From contig JAURIJ010000013.1 in the NCBI GenBank assembly GCA_030832825.1, positions 1-61,359 of the forward strand: DNA of 61,359 bases. The letters are read 5' to 3'. Shown piece by piece: positions 35,796 to 45,603 of the stretch; positions within the stretch are counted from its first letter, which is position 1, and each line of letters begins with the position of its first letter. Position numbers and translations under genes: made by a program. Source of the stretch: Gammaproteobacteria bacterium. GTDB taxonomy: Bacteria; Pseudomonadota; Gammaproteobacteria; Pseudomonadales; Pseudohongiellaceae. The notes under the pieces are model-generated. The model searched no databases. It was not told the origin of the DNA and saw nothing but the letters and a program-made list of their open reading frames with translations.

Positions 35796-36872
35796 TCAGT
35801 GCGCCGGCGGCAAGGGATGCTTGCGTGTGGTGTCAGGCCAGGCATTGATGATCGCCTTGATGAGTGTCGCCAGCGGGATTGCGAAGAACACGCCTGCCAA
35901 TCCCCAGAGACCGCCGAACACCAGCACGGCCGCGATGATGGCGACGGGATGCAGATTGACGGTTTCGGAGAAGATCACAGGCACGAGGACATTCGCATCA
36001 AGCAACTGGATCACGCTGTAAACCAGCATCACGGCAATGAATTCATGGCTGAAGCCCCACTGCACATAGGCCACCAGCGCGACGGGAATGGCCACCACCG
36101 CCACGCCGATGAAGGGCACCACGACACTGAGCCCCACGAGAACTGCCAGCAGCAGCGTGTAGTTCACGCCCAGCACCAGGAAGGCGACATAGGTGGTGCC
36201 GCCCACGATGAAAATCTCGAGAATCTTGCCGCGAATGTAGTTGGCCAGTTGCATGTCCATTTCCTGCCAGACTTGCAGCATCAGGGGGCGGTTGTGCGGC
36301 AGCAGATTGCCGATCCAGCGCACCAGCAAGGCCTTGTCCTTCAGCATGAAGAACACAAGTACCGGCACCAGCACCAGGAAGATCACCCAATTGAAGATGC
36401 GCGGAATGCTGGAGATGGAATACGACACCACGCGCTGCCCCAGCAGCGCCAGATCCCCCCGCAACGTGCTCATCAGTTCCTGCACCTGCTGCTCGCTCAC
36501 GAGGCCGGGGTAGGAATCTGGCAGATGCAGCAGCACATATTGCCCCTCTCCGATCAGCCTCGGCAGATCGTTGATCAATCGACCGAGTTGCACCCAGGCC
36601 TGGGGCAGCACGAAAAAGAGGATGGCGACAAAGAAGCCGATGAACAGGGAGTAGACGAGCGCGAAGGCCAGCCGATGCGAGATCCGGTAACGCTCCAGCG
36701 AACTGATGAGCCCCTGCAGGAGATAGGCGGCAACGATCGCCGCGAAGAGTGGCGCCAGTATCGAGCCCATGGTGACAAGCACCAGCAGCGCCACGCCCAG
36801 AAGGATGACGAAGATGATGGCCTCTTCGTCGTGGAAGTAACGATCGAAGAAGCTGCGCAGCAGCTTTCTCAT
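35796..36872 (-). CDS. PerM / AI-2E family transporter
   Basis: The 358-aa inner-membrane protein has about seven or eight helices and the AI-2E exporter family pattern: an N-terminal pair of helices, a soluble amphipathic segment (90-160) and C-terminal helices with VVPFIGVAVVAIPVALVA and GGLWGLAGVFFAIPLATLIKA. Substrates of such permeases are mostly unknown. It lies 6 bp downstream of tusA on the same strand, and the tusA-perM pair near bepA and nadA recurs in Pseudomonas relatives. Confidence 0.9.
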   Translation of the reverse strand: MRKLLRSFFDRYFHDEEAIIFVILLGVALLVLVTMGSILAPLFAAIVAAYLLQGLISSLERYRISHRLAFALVYSLFIGFFVAILFFVLPQAWVQLGRLINDLPRLIGEGQYVLLHLPDSYPGLVSEQQVQELMSTLRGDLALLGQRVVSYSISSIPRIFNWVIFLVLVPVLVFFMLKDKALLVRWIGNLLPHNRPLMLQVWQEMDMQLANYIRGKILEIFIVGGTTYVAFLVLGVNYTLLLAVLVGLSVVVPFIGVAVVAIPVALVAYVQWGFSHEFIAVMLVYSVIQLLDANVLVPVIFSETVNLHPVAIIAAVLVFGGLWGLAGVFFAIPLATLIKAIINAWPDTTRKHPLPPAH

Positions 36873-36878
36873 CCGTTG

Positions 36879-37112
36879 TCAGCCTTTCCTGATCCAGTAG
36901 TAATAGGCTGCATCATCCTTGGCGAATTCAAGAATGGTGTGACGACTCTGCTGGACGAACACGTGGAAATCCCGCTCGGAACCCGGGTCGGTGGCGATGA
37001 CTTTGAGGATCTGCTGCGGCTGCATGGCATTCAATGCGAGCTTGGCCTTCAGCAGCGGTAACGGGCACATCAGCCCGCTGGCATCAAGTTCCTGATCAGC
37101 ATGGATTTTCAT
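36879..37112 (-). CDS. tusA: Sulfurtransferase TusA family protein
   Basis: The 77-aa protein carries the active-site cysteine in LMCPLPLLKAK and the family pattern QILKVIATDPGSERDFHVFV. It accepts persulfide sulfur and passes it on, for tRNA 2-thiouridine or other sulfur routes. The ATG of MKIHADQ is the natural start; the open frame further upstream is in the promoter region shared with bepA. It pairs with perM downstream. Confidence 0.93.
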   Translation of the reverse strand: MKIHADQELDASGLMCPLPLLKAKLALNAMQPQQILKVIATDPGSERDFHVFVQQSRHTILEFAKDDAAYYYWIRKG

Positions 37113-37265
37113 GGCGCGGAGTTTAACAGGCAGGCACCTGCAGAGGCCACAGCTGCGAACGAGACTGACACCTCCAACCCTGCAAAAAACGGAATTATTT
37201 GTACACCCGACGGTCTTAGCATTACATTTGAACCAGGCCCGCCACTCGGAAAGCATGCACAACTC

Positions 37266-38720
37266 ATGACGAAACTGACCCCTTTGCTGTGCGCCCTGGC
37301 CACGACGGTCCTGGTCTCACATTCCAGTTCGGCGCAAGTGCAGATCCCGAGTCTTGGCGATCGCATTTCCAGTCTGATCTCACTGGAAGACGAACACGCC
37401 CTGGGTCGCGAATTCCTGCGCTCCATTCGCCGCACCAGCAAGACCATCCCCGACCCGCTGCTCAATGATTACCTCGTGAATGTCACGCAGAACCTCGCCC
37501 TGCACAGCGAACTGCAGGATTTCCGCATGTCCTTCATCATCGTGGACAGTCCCGAATTAAATGCCTTCGCGGCTCCCGGAGGAATCATCGGTGTCAACGG
37601 CGGACTGTTTCTCAACGCCCATACCGAAGGCGAATTCGCCTCGGTTCTGGCGCATGAGATTGCCCACGTCAGCCAACGTCACTTTGCACGCAGTGTGGAA
37701 GATGCGCAGGCGCGAAGAATCCCGGAATTGGCAACGCTGCTGGCCAGCATCATTGTCATGAGCACCTCTAGCCCGGATACCGGTCAGGCTGCCGTCATGG
37801 CGGCACAGGGCCGCGCATTGGAGAATCAGCTGCGCTTTTCCCGCAACAATGAAGCCGAGGCCGATCGACTCGGCATCAAGACGCTGTATGACGCCGGGTA
37901 CGACCCCAATGAAATGCCTGCGATGTTCGAGCGCCTTATCGGTCTCAATCGTTTTGGTTCGCGGCCGCCGGAATTCCTGCTGTCGCATCCGGTCACCGAA
38001 TCACGGGTCGCCGATACGCGAGGTCGGGCAGCGCGTTATCCCGCGCGCCCGGCCAATCCGAAGCTCGAGTATCAGCTGATGCGCGCGCGAGTGCAGGTGC
38101 ACTACGAAGTCAATCCCGCCAATGCGATTGCCCTGTTTCAGACTGCCCTTCGCGATGCCTCGGACGACACGGCTCTTGTCGCAGCCCGCTACGGCCTTGC
38201 GGTAGCCTACGGCAAGAACAAGGAATTCGCCCTGGCACAGGAGACACTTGCCCCCTTGCTGACAAGTGAACCCAATCGCATTGCCTATGTGGTCACACAA
38301 GCGGAGCTGCTGATCCAGAGCAATGAGGCAGCCATGGCACGGGATTTCCTGCGCAGACATCTCACCATCAACCCGGGCAATCACCCCATCACCATGGCTT
38401 ACGCAGAGGCGCTGATCGCCGCAAGGGAATACGGCGAAGCGGCTGGCGTGCTGGAGGATCACACGCGTCAACGCCCTGAGGATCACGAGCTGTGGTACAC
38501 GCTGGCCGAGACACAAGGTCTGGTCGGCGATGTCAGCAAGGTGCACCAGGCACGTGCGGAGTACTTCATCCTGGTGGGGGATTTCCGCAGCGCGTCAGAA
38601 CAGATCGACTATGCCTTGCGCATCGAATCGGAACGCCAGGACAACGCACCTCTTCTCGCGCGACTGCGCCAACGATCACAGGAAGTCCAGAGCATGGGAA
38701 GGGCCGCTCAGGCGATGTAG
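37266..38720 (+). CDS. bepA: BepA-like M48 metalloprotease with TPR domain
   Basis: The 484-aa periplasmic protein has a signal peptide (about 23 residues ending SSAQ), an M48 protease domain with the zinc site LAHEIAHVSQRH and the third ligand in NNEAEADRLG, and a C-terminal TPR region (from about 290). BepA degrades or rescues stalled LptD and BAM substrates at the outer membrane. The start at MTKLTPLL gives a proper signal peptide. It is divergent from tusA (153 bp apart) and convergent with nadA (18 bp). Confidence 0.93.
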   Translation: MTKLTPLLCALATTVLVSHSSSAQVQIPSLGDRISSLISLEDEHALGREFLRSIRRTSKTIPDPLLNDYLVNVTQNLALHSELQDFRMSFIIVDSPELNAFAAPGGIIGVNGGLFLNAHTEGEFASVLAHEIAHVSQRHFARSVEDAQARRIPELATLLASIIVMSTSSPDTGQAAVMAAQGRALENQLRFSRNNEAEADRLGIKTLYDAGYDPNEMPAMFERLIGLNRFGSRPPEFLLSHPVTESRVADTRGRAARYPARPANPKLEYQLMRARVQVHYEVNPANAIALFQTALRDASDDTALVAARYGLAVAYGKNKEFALAQETLAPLLTSEPNRIAYVVTQAELLIQSNEAAMARDFLRRHLTINPGNHPITMAYAEALIAAREYGEAAGVLEDHTRQRPEDHELWYTLAETQGLVGDVSKVHQARAEYFILVGDFRSASEQIDYALRIESERQDNAPLLARLRQRSQEVQSMGRAAQAM

Positions 38721-38738
38721 CACGCCCGTGGCACAGGC

Positions 38739-39824
38739 TCAGGCCTTGCCATTCACCTTGAGCTTCAAGGCAGCGGAAAAATCCAGCATGCGCTGTAGTG
38801 GCGCCATGGCTCGACTCGCCAGTTCAGACGACACACTCACACGGTTGCTGCCGGTTTCCAGCGAGTGCAGCAAACGCTCCAGTGAATTCATGGCCATCCA
38901 GGGACAATGGGCACAACTGCGGCAGGTAGCGTCATGACCGGCCGTAGGCGCAATGAGGAAGGTCTTCTGCGGCGCCATCTGCTGAAGCTTGTAGAAGATG
39001 CCCTTGTCGGTCGCAACGATGAAATGCGAGTTGGGCATCTGCATGGCGGCCTTGATGATCTGTGTAGTCGAACCAATCACATCGGCGATCTCGAGCACTG
39101 AGGCAGGAGATTCCGGATGCGCCAGTATCGCGGCATGCGGATACAGGGCCCGCATGTCGATAAGGCCCTTTGCCTTGAATTCTTCGTGAACGATGCAGGC
39201 ACCCTCCCAGAGCAGCATGTCCGCTCCGGTTCTGCCCTTGATGTAAGCGCCGAGATGCCTGTCCGGCGCCCAGATGATCTTCTTGCCCTGCGCTGCCAGA
39301 TGTTCCACCACGTCAACGGCGATACTCGATGTCACCACCCAGTCCGCTCGGGCTTTCACCGCTGCAGAGGTATTGGCATAGACGACGACGGTGTGATCCG
39401 GATGCGCATCGCAGAACTCGGCGAAACGATCCGCGGGACAGGCGACATCAAGCGAGCAGGTCGCTTCCAGCGTCGGCATCAGAACAGTCTTGTCGGGACT
39501 GAGGATGCAGGCGGTCTCGCCCATGAAACGAACGCCAGCCACCACCAGAGTGGAAGCGCTGCTGTCGCGCCCGAAACGGGCCATCTCAAGAGAATCCGAG
39601 ACCAGCCCTCCTGTCTCTGCTGCCAGAGACTGCAGCAAGGCATCGGTATAGTAATGCGCGACCAGGATGGCATTTCTTTCGCGAAGCAGGGTTTTTATTC
39701 GGGCCTTGCACTCAGCGATTTCGAGATCGCTCAGCGGCGCTGACAGAGTCACTCTGGCCAGGTGGGCGCGGACGATGTCCGTGTCCGATGCAAGCATTCC
39801 GGATGTATCGGTCATCGCCGTCAT
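38739..39824 (-). CDS. nadA: Quinolinate synthase A
   Basis: The 361-aa [4Fe-4S] enzyme condenses iminoaspartate with dihydroxyacetone phosphate in NAD synthesis. Cluster cysteines are in [10 protein letters not shown] and [10 protein letters not shown]; other family blocks are [27 protein letters not shown] and [13 protein letters not shown]. nadB and nadC are not in the window. Length is normal for the long bacterial form. Confidence 0.97.
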   Translation of the reverse strand: MTAMTDTSGMLASDTDIVRAHLARVTLSAPLSDLEIAECKARIKTLLRERNAILVAHYYTDALLQSLAAETGGLVSDSLEMARFGRDSSASTLVVAGVRFMGETACILSPDKTVLMPTLEATCSLDVACPADRFAEFCDAHPDHTVVVYANTSAAVKARADWVVTSSIAVDVVEHLAAQGKKIIWAPDRHLGAYIKGRTGADMLLWEGACIVHEEFKAKGLIDMRALYPHAAILAHPESPASVLEIADVIGSTTQIIKAAMQMPNSHFIVATDKGIFYKLQQMAPQKTFLIAPTAGHDATCRSCAHCPWMAMNSLERLLHSLETGSNRVSVSSELASRAMAPLQRMLDFSAALKLKVNGKA

Positions 39825-39875
39825 AAGCAGGACTTCGCGAATAAGGACACGGGAACTATGTGGTGCGGGAAAAAA

Positions 39876-39951
39876 TGGTGGGTCGTGTGCGACTTGAACG
39901 CACGACCAATTGGTTAAAAGCCAACTGCTCTACCGACTGAGCTAACGACCC
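39876..39951 (-). tRNA. tRNA-Lys (anticodon TTT)
   Basis: The minus strand forms a 76-nt cloverleaf with encoded CCA. The acceptor is GGGTCGT/ACGACCC, the D-arm TAGCTCAGTCGGTAGAGC, the anticodon loop CTTTTAA with TTT, and the T-arm GCGTTCAAGTCGC. It sits between queC and nadA, both on the same strand, the same place as in Pseudomonas. Confidence 0.97.
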
Positions 39952-39968
39952 ATGCGAGAAAGGCGAAC

Positions 39969-39996
39969 ATACTACTATCATGAGAGAAAAAGACAA
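39969..39996 (-). promoter_or_regulatory. Probable promoter of tRNA-Lys
   Basis: On the minus strand, TTGTCT (39996-39991) and TAGTAT (39974-39969) are separated by 16 bp. They lie 18-45 bp upstream of the tRNA 5' end, in the 75-bp gap after queC. Matches to consensus are four of six and five of six. Confidence 0.55.
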
Positions 39997-40026
39997 GTCC
40001 CTTTCGATGAAAATGTCCTGCTATTT

Positions 40027-40701
40027 TCATTCGACAGCGTAACGAGTCGTGTCTGGTATCCCTGCTTCCTGAAAGCCCTTGCGACGGAAACGGCAACTGT
40101 CACAACGACCACAGGCTCGCCCGAGGACATCAGCCTGGTAACAGGACACCGTCAACGAGTAATCCACTCCGAGTTGTGCGCCGCGCCGAATGATCTCTGC
40201 CTTGCTGAGCGCAATCAAGGGCACCTCGATGGCAATCGGATTCCCCTCGATGGCCGCCTTGGTGGCGAGATTTGCCATGACCTCGAAGGCCTTGATGAAT
40301 TCCGGGCGACAGTCAGGATAACCAGAATAGTCTCGCGCATTGACTCCGATATAAATCGCCTGCGCATCGGAAACCTCCGCAAGAGCCAATGCATACGAGA
40401 GAAAAATGGTATTGCGCGCAGGAACATAGGTCACCGGTATGCCAGCGCACTCCTGCTCGGGAACAGCAACAGCATGATCGGTGAGCGCAGAGCCGCCGAG
40501 CGCCCCGATCCCCAGTGGAATGACATGGTGCCTGGTCACCCCTGAAGCCTGTGCAATCGCCTTGGCGGCATTCAATTCACTGACAGACCGCTGCCCATAG
40601 TCAAAGCTGAGCGCAAGAATCTCGAACCCTTCGGAGCGAGCGAGCGCGAGACAGGTTGTGGAGTCCAGGCCTCCAGACAACAACACGACGGCTTTTTTCA
40701 T
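40027..40701 (-). CDS. queC: 7-cyano-7-deazaguanine synthase QueC
   Basis: The 224-aa enzyme converts 7-carboxy-7-deazaguanine to preQ0 using ATP and ammonia. It has the PP-loop [11 protein letters not shown] and the C-terminal zinc cysteines in [10 protein letters not shown] with the upstream Cys in SLTVSCYQ. It follows queE by 43 bp in the same direction. Confidence 0.97.
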   Translation of the reverse strand: MKKAVVLLSGGLDSTTCLALARSEGFEILALSFDYGQRSVSELNAAKAIAQASGVTRHHVIPLGIGALGGSALTDHAVAVPEQECAGIPVTYVPARNTIFLSYALALAEVSDAQAIYIGVNARDYSGYPDCRPEFIKAFEVMANLATKAAIEGNPIAIEVPLIALSKAEIIRRGAQLGVDYSLTVSCYQADVLGRACGRCDSCRFRRKGFQEAGIPDTTRYAVE

Positions 40702-40744
40702 GACAATTGAACTCGCAGGTGAAATTCGAACGAGAGCTCAGGCT

Positions 40745-41398
40745 TCAATGCCCGGGCTCCTCGCCCCATATGTGCTTGTGCAATTGCAGTTGCATGCGCA
40801 CCTTCAAACGATCCTGCAGAATCCAATCCGCGAGTTCTCGATAAGACATGGTGGAAAAACTTGGAGAGAACAGCACTTCGCTCACTCGATGCTGCAAATC
40901 GTATTGATCACATTTGGCCTTGGCCCACTCGTAGTCGCGACGATCACAAATGACGAACTTGACCTGATCAATTGGCTTCAGCTGGGAGATGTTCGATTCC
41001 AGATTGCGATCGCATTCTTTCGAGCCAGGCGTCTTCAAATCCATCACCACGACGACACGAGGATCAAGATTCGCAATCGACAGTGCACCACTGGTTTCCA
41101 GGGAAACCTCAGCGCCGCTGTCGCACAATTGCGCAAGAAGCTCACGGCAATTGGGCTGAGCTAAAGGTTCTCCGCCCGTCACAGTGACGTACCCAGCCTT
41201 GTAGGCCGCGACCTTTTCCAGAATGACAGGGAGCTGCATCACATCGCCTTCATGAAAGGCATATTCGGTATCGCAGTAGCCGCAACGCAAGGGACAGCCT
41301 GTCAGACGCACAAACACCGTGGGCAAACCCACAGTTCTCGTCTCGCCCTGCAGGGAGAAAAAAATTTCATTGATGCGCAGCGTCGGCGTTGCGTCCAT
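40745..41398 (-). CDS. queE: 7-carboxy-7-deazaguanine synthase QueE
   Basis: The 217-aa radical-SAM enzyme rearranges 6-carboxytetrahydropterin into 7-carboxy-7-deazaguanine. The cluster motif is the standard CxxxCxxC (CPLRCGYC) after FVRLTG, and the SAM-binding TVTGGEPLAQ is present. I chose the ATG at 41398; a TTG two codons earlier is also possible. No strong ribosome-binding site is visible. It is in series with cpoB upstream (82 bp) and queC downstream. Confidence 0.96.
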   Translation of the reverse strand: MDATPTLRINEIFFSLQGETRTVGLPTVFVRLTGCPLRCGYCDTEYAFHEGDVMQLPVILEKVAAYKAGYVTVTGGEPLAQPNCRELLAQLCDSGAEVSLETSGALSIANLDPRVVVVMDLKTPGSKECDRNLESNISQLKPIDQVKFVICDRRDYEWAKAKCDQYDLQHRVSEVLFSPSFSTMSYRELADWILQDRLKVRMQLQLHKHIWGEEPGH

Positions 41399-41480
41399 GG
41401 ACAAGAGTGATTTGCTCGAGAAGTGAATTCGAAAGTTGTGGAACGGCGGCTCTGAAGCCCGGCTTCCAAGACTCTGCCTG

Positions 41481-42389
41481 TCAATTCATGGAACGCAGAT
41501 AGATATCTGCCAGATTGGCTGCAGAGGTATTCGGGAAGCGTGACTGCACCTGACGCAGCAGTTGTTGAGCTCGCTCCACGTTGCCGAGCTTGTCGTACAC
41601 CGTACCCAGAGAGTACATGGCGTCATCGACCTTTCGACCATCCGGGTACTGCGTTACGATGGTCTCAAAGGCAACTCGCGCCTCTTCCATCATCGCCAGA
41701 TTCACATAGGCCTGCCCCTTCCAGTAGTACGCATTGGTCACGAAACGACCGTTCGGGTACTGGGTCAGGTACTGATCAAACTCGCTCACTGCACGCTGGT
41801 ACTGCTCCTCCTGAAGAAGAGAATCCAGCGCCAACTGATACTGCTGCTGTTCAGTCAGGACGGTAGGCTGAACTGCCGGAGTGGTCACCGGAGCTGCCGT
41901 TACAGGAACTGCAGGGCTCGTCGCAGCGATGGCATCTTGTGCGGATACAGGTGCCGGGACCGGCGCGACTACGGGCGCCGCTGCGTTGACGGATGCCGCG
42001 GAAACCGGCTGAGAAATCGCAGAAACCGGCGCGACCACCCCGGATTGCACACTGGCCGCCGGGCCTGACGCAGGAGCGGCACTGCTCATTGAAGTCAAAC
42101 GAGAATCGAGATCGGTATAACGATCAAGGGACTCGCGCTTCATGTTGTTCAATTCGTAGGTTTGCTCTTCGACAAGACCGCGAAGAGTCTCGAGCTCGGC
42201 ACGCATTTCCCGGAATTGATCCAGCAGCATGACAAGAGCATCGTTGGAAGAACTGCCTGGCTGCACTCCCGAAGGAGTCTGGCCAGGCAGGTATGGCTGC
42301 GCTTCCACTATCCCGGCGGCGCTCATCACGGAAGTACTGAGCAGGGAAGCCGGTACTGCAATAACGAGCGATGCGAGATAGCGTTTCAT
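41481..42389 (-). CDS. cpoB: Cell-division coordinator CpoB (YbgF)
   Basis: The 302-aa periplasmic protein has a signal peptide (about 25 residues) and an N-terminal coiled coil (about 45-100) that trimerises in E. coli. A low-complexity A/P/V/S linker of roughly 90 residues follows, then three TPR-like repeats (YQLALDSLLQEEQYQRAVSE, KGQAYVNLAMMEEARVAF, LGTVYDKLGNVERAQQLL). It couples Tol energy to peptidoglycan synthesis at the septum. It is the last gene of the tol-pal group. The linker is longer than in E. coli. Confidence 0.95.
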   Translation of the reverse strand: MKRYLASLVIAVPASLLSTSVMSAAGIVEAQPYLPGQTPSGVQPGSSSNDALVMLLDQFREMRAELETLRGLVEEQTYELNNMKRESLDRYTDLDSRLTSMSSAAPASGPAASVQSGVVAPVSAISQPVSAASVNAAAPVVAPVPAPVSAQDAIAATSPAVPVTAAPVTTPAVQPTVLTEQQQYQLALDSLLQEEQYQRAVSEFDQYLTQYPNGRFVTNAYYWKGQAYVNLAMMEEARVAFETIVTQYPDGRKVDDAMYSLGTVYDKLGNVERAQQLLRQVQSRFPNTSAANLADIYLRSMN

Positions 42390-42411
42390 CACAAGAGCTG
42401 CCTTGTAGAGA

Positions 42412-42930
42412 TTACTTGATTTCTACGCGACGGTTCAGACGGTAAGAGGCTTCTGTCTGACCAGTGTCGGCCGGACGCTCTTCACCATAGCTAACAGTTT
42501 CGATCTGAGACAGTGACGCGCCATTGACTACCAGGTAGTCGCGAATGCTGTTTGCGCGACGCTCGCCCAGTGCCAAGTTGTACTCGCGTGTGCCGCGCTC
42601 GTCTGCGTGCCCTTCCAGACGAATGCGACGGCTGGAGTTGGCAGCCAGGTTGCGACCGTGAATGGCCAGTACATCGCGATCTGACGCCATGAACTCGGAG
42701 ACGTCGAAATCGAAGTAGAACACGGTTGTGGCCAGAGCAGCCGCCTCCATGCGAGCCTGAGCTTCACGTTCACGAGCCAGACGCTCGGCTTCTGCGCGTT
42801 GTGCTGCAGAAGTGTCGGCACTGGAATTGGATGCTGCGGAAGAAGCCATGGCTTCTTCGTCGCCAGTCGAACTACAGGCCGCGAGGCCAATAATTGACAA
42901 AGCCAGAACTGTTGTCTTGAAAAATTTCAT
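42412..42930 (-). CDS. pal: Peptidoglycan-associated lipoprotein Pal
   Basis: The 172-aa lipoprotein has lipobox LAAC after a short signal, an S/A-rich tether with an E/R-rich helix, and a C-terminal OmpA-like peptidoglycan-binding domain (VFYFDFDVSEF, GHADERGTREYNLALGERRAN). It anchors the outer membrane to the wall and binds TolB. The start MKFFKTTVLALS is the standard Pal N-terminus; upstream in-frame codons fall in the tolB-pal spacer. Confidence 0.97.
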   Translation of the reverse strand: MKFFKTTVLALSIIGLAACSSTGDEEAMASSAASNSSADTSAAQRAEAERLAREREAQARMEAAALATTVFYFDFDVSEFMASDRDVLAIHGRNLAANSSRRIRLEGHADERGTREYNLALGERRANSIRDYLVVNGASLSQIETVSYGEERPADTGQTEASYRLNRRVEIK

Positions 42931-42995
42931 GCTGTGCGTACCCACTCTGCAAGTCCTCCAATAGGCTGATGCTTTCAAAAACTCAAGATTTTCAA

Positions 42996-44306
42996 TCAAT
43001 TTAAGAACGGCGACCAAGATGGTTCCCGAACATCGCCCTGCGCAGATGGTAAACGGAACTTTACACGTCCGTCAATTGAAACGGCGTCCAGGACACCCTT
43101 TCCATTGACCTTCGTGGCGAACATGATCATGCTTCCGTTTGGCGCCACGCTGGGAGATTCGTCTAGTGAAGTGTCAGTCAATGTTATCAACCGCTGAGTC
43201 TCGATATTGAAGATAGCAATGCTGTAGCTGTTATCTTCGCGGGTGTCACGTCTGACATGGACAAGATTCTTGCCGTCCGGCAGGAAACGTCCCTTAGCAC
43301 AATAAAAACAGTCGAAGGTCAACCGCTCAGGGAAGCCTCCATTGATTCCAACCTGATAGATCTGCGGCTGACCGGTTCGATCCGAGGTGAACACCACAGA
43401 ACGACTGTCGGCTGACCAGCTGGGCTCGGTCTCCGCACGTGGATGATCCGTCAGTCTCGTTAACTGATTGGTCATCAAGTCCATCACATACACATCGGGG
43501 CTGCCGTCCTTCGAGAGAACCATCGCGAGCTTGGTGCCGTCCGGTGACCACACGGGAGAACTGTTGATTCCCGGAAAATCAGTGATCTGGCGACGCTGCC
43601 CTGTGGCAATCTCCTGGATATAGATGCGCGGCAAATTGGTCTCGAAGGAAAGATAGGCCACTTGAGAGCCGTCCGGAGACCAGGTCGGCGACATGAGAGG
43701 CTCCTGAGACTCCACCAGCACCTGCGAGCGACGCCCGTCGTAATCAGACTTCTCGATGCGGTAATAAGTGAGCTCCGGCGACATGAACTCAGCAGACACA
43801 TACAGTATCTCAGTGGAAAACGCCCCGCGGATTCCAGTGACCTGCTCATAGACAACGTTGCTGATTTCATGGCCGATATCGCGCAGTTGAGACATCGAGC
43901 CAGTCAGCACTTCGCCCACCAGCTTCTGTTCGCGCGCCACATCGAAGAACTCGTATTGGACCTGCACCAGCTGACTGCCCGGAGAATGGCTGATCTTGCC
44001 GACTAAAACGTAGTCCTGCGCCAGAATGCGCCAGTCGCGGAAAAACACCTCGGCCGCTTCATCCGGCATGCTCAGCATGTTGCCACGCGGCAGCGCCCGG
44101 AACTCGCCCACCTGCTGCAGATCAGCGGCGACAATCGCGGCAACGTCTTCGCTCAATGCATTGGCGCCTTCCCATGAAAATGGCACCACTGCAATTGGAA
44201 TGGGATTGTCCACACCTTGAGTGATCTCGATGTTCAGCTCGGCGGCCATGACACTCTGCGCAAGCAGCAGAGCAAGGGCAGCCAGGTTTCGCAATGTCTT
44301 GATCAA
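42996..44306 (-). CDS. tolB: Tol-Pal system beta-propeller protein TolB
   Basis: The 436-aa periplasmic protein has a signal peptide (about 21 residues ending VMAAEL), an N-terminal alpha/beta domain, and a six-bladed propeller built from repeats such as SPTWSPDGSQVAYLSF and SSPVWSPDGTKLAMVL. It binds Pal and the TolA system. The start overlaps tolA by 4 bp. Confidence 0.97.
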   Translation of the reverse strand: MIKTLRNLAALALLLAQSVMAAELNIEITQGVDNPIPIAVVPFSWEGANALSEDVAAIVAADLQQVGEFRALPRGNMLSMPDEAAEVFFRDWRILAQDYVLVGKISHSPGSQLVQVQYEFFDVAREQKLVGEVLTGSMSQLRDIGHEISNVVYEQVTGIRGAFSTEILYVSAEFMSPELTYYRIEKSDYDGRRSQVLVESQEPLMSPTWSPDGSQVAYLSFETNLPRIYIQEIATGQRRQITDFPGINSSPVWSPDGTKLAMVLSKDGSPDVYVMDLMTNQLTRLTDHPRAETEPSWSADSRSVVFTSDRTGQPQIYQVGINGGFPERLTFDCFYCAKGRFLPDGKNLVHVRRDTREDNSYSIAIFNIETQRLITLTDTSLDESPSVAPNGSMIMFATKVNGKGVLDAVSIDGRVKFRLPSAQGDVREPSWSPFLN

Positions 44307-45145
44307 TTCAACAAATCCTGAGGTCTGAAAGTTAACAGGAACGTTCTGAAATTCCGATCGAAGAGCCGACGATCCATACCCTGCAGCTCGGTAAATCTAT
44401 TCACCTTCAGCACTGCCGACTCGGCAGCGCGATCAAACGCGAAATCGCCACTGGACTGGACGATCTCGACATCCAGCACGTCCCCCGTGGGCACCATGCG
44501 AATCCGCAGTACAACTACCATGCCATTGCGGGCACTTGGTGGACGAGACCAGTATTGCTGCACCAGGTCATGAATGACCGCGGAGTACGCCATGACCAAT
44601 TCCACTTCCGTTTCGGCGAGCTCGCGTGCATCGGCCTCCTGCTGCGCCCTGGCCTGAGCCTGAGCCTGAGCCTGCTCCTGACGCTGTCGCTCCTGCTCGG
44701 CTACCAGCTCCCGTTGCCGCTGCTGCTCCGCCTCGCGTTGCTGCTGCGTGCGTTGCTGTTCGGCTTCGCGCTGCTGCTCGCGTTGGCGTTTCTCCTGGGC
44801 AACGCGCTGCTGCTCAGCCTGCAATCTTTCCTGTTCCTGCTGGCGTTGCTCTGAGGCCTGCTGCTCCTGCTCACGACGCTGCTCTTCCTGACGCTGTCGC
44901 TCGGCTTGGGCGTCTTCCTGTCGCTTACGCTCCTGACGCTCCTGCTGCGCCTGGCGCTGCTGCAGCACGCGCTCATTGCGCGCCTGTGGATTTTCGTTCA
45001 CCAGCAGCGCCTTCACGGCAGGCGGTCGAACAATGTCGATCACCTCGGTGTCCGCCTGCTGAAAAAAAAACAGCGCCACGAGCACCGAACCGTGCAGCAG
45101 AACCGCCAGCACGATCGAAAGTGGATAACCGTTGAAAACCGTCAC
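44303..45145 (-). CDS. tolA: Tol-Pal system protein TolA
   Basis: The 280-aa inner-membrane protein has one helix (about 8-28), a long central helical domain (about 60-180) and a C-terminal domain (LVQQYWSRPPSARNGM, VVLRIRMVPTGDVLDVEIVQSSG). It is energised by TolQR and reaches to the outer membrane. The central domain is almost entirely Gln, Arg and Glu with some Ala, unlike the Ala/Lys-rich repeats of E. coli TolA. It lies between tolR (12 bp) and tolB (4-bp overlap). Confidence 0.94.
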   Translation of the reverse strand: MTVFNGYPLSIVLAVLLHGSVLVALFFFQQADTEVIDIVRPPAVKALLVNENPQARNERVLQQRQAQQERQERKRQEDAQAERQRQEEQRREQEQQASEQRQQEQERLQAEQQRVAQEKRQREQQREAEQQRTQQQREAEQQRQRELVAEQERQRQEQAQAQAQARAQQEADARELAETEVELVMAYSAVIHDLVQQYWSRPPSARNGMVVVLRIRMVPTGDVLDVEIVQSSGDFAFDRAAESAVLKVNRFTELQGMDRRLFDRNFRTFLLTFRPQDLLN

Positions 45146-45157
45146 AGTACGAATGAA

Positions 45158-45592
45158 CTATTCCAGTGGTTTCGTTATCAGATTGGGACTTGCCACTCCG
45201 GCAGCCTGCAATACGGTCATCAGACTGATGAACGAGCTGTAGCTGCTCTGGCCATCACCCTCCACAAACACTTGAATCTGGGGATTCGCCCCCACGATTC
45301 GACTCACTTGATCACCAATCACATCAATCGCCACCGCCGACTGGTCTTCCTGCTGCGTGCTGCCGAGACTGATGAAGTACTGCTCGTCAGCGGTAATCGA
45401 AATGACCAGCGTTTCCGCATTCTCGTCGACTTCCAGCGGCTCCGAGGAAGCCTGCGGCAGCTCGACAATCAAGCCCTGAGTCAATAACGGCGCCGTCACC
45501 ATGAAAACGATCAGCAGCACCAGCATCACATCGATATAAGGCACTACATTGATCTCTGCCACGGGCTTGCGACGCTTGCGGACCGTTTCCAT
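45158..45592 (-). CDS. tolR: Tol-Pal system protein TolR
   Basis: The 144-aa ExbD-family protein has a short basic N-terminus (METVRKRRKP) and a single helix with the proton-path Asp in YIDVMLVLLIVFMVTAP. A periplasmic domain with VELPQASSEPL follows. With TolQ it forms the proton channel that drives TolA. It is 11 bp after tolQ and 12 bp before tolA. Confidence 0.97.
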   Translation of the reverse strand: METVRKRRKPVAEINVVPYIDVMLVLLIVFMVTAPLLTQGLIVELPQASSEPLEVDENAETLVISITADEQYFISLGSTQQEDQSAVAIDVIGDQVSRIVGANPQIQVFVEGDGQSSYSSFISLMTVLQAAGVASPNLITKPLE

Positions 45593-45603
45593 GACCTTCC
45601 TGC

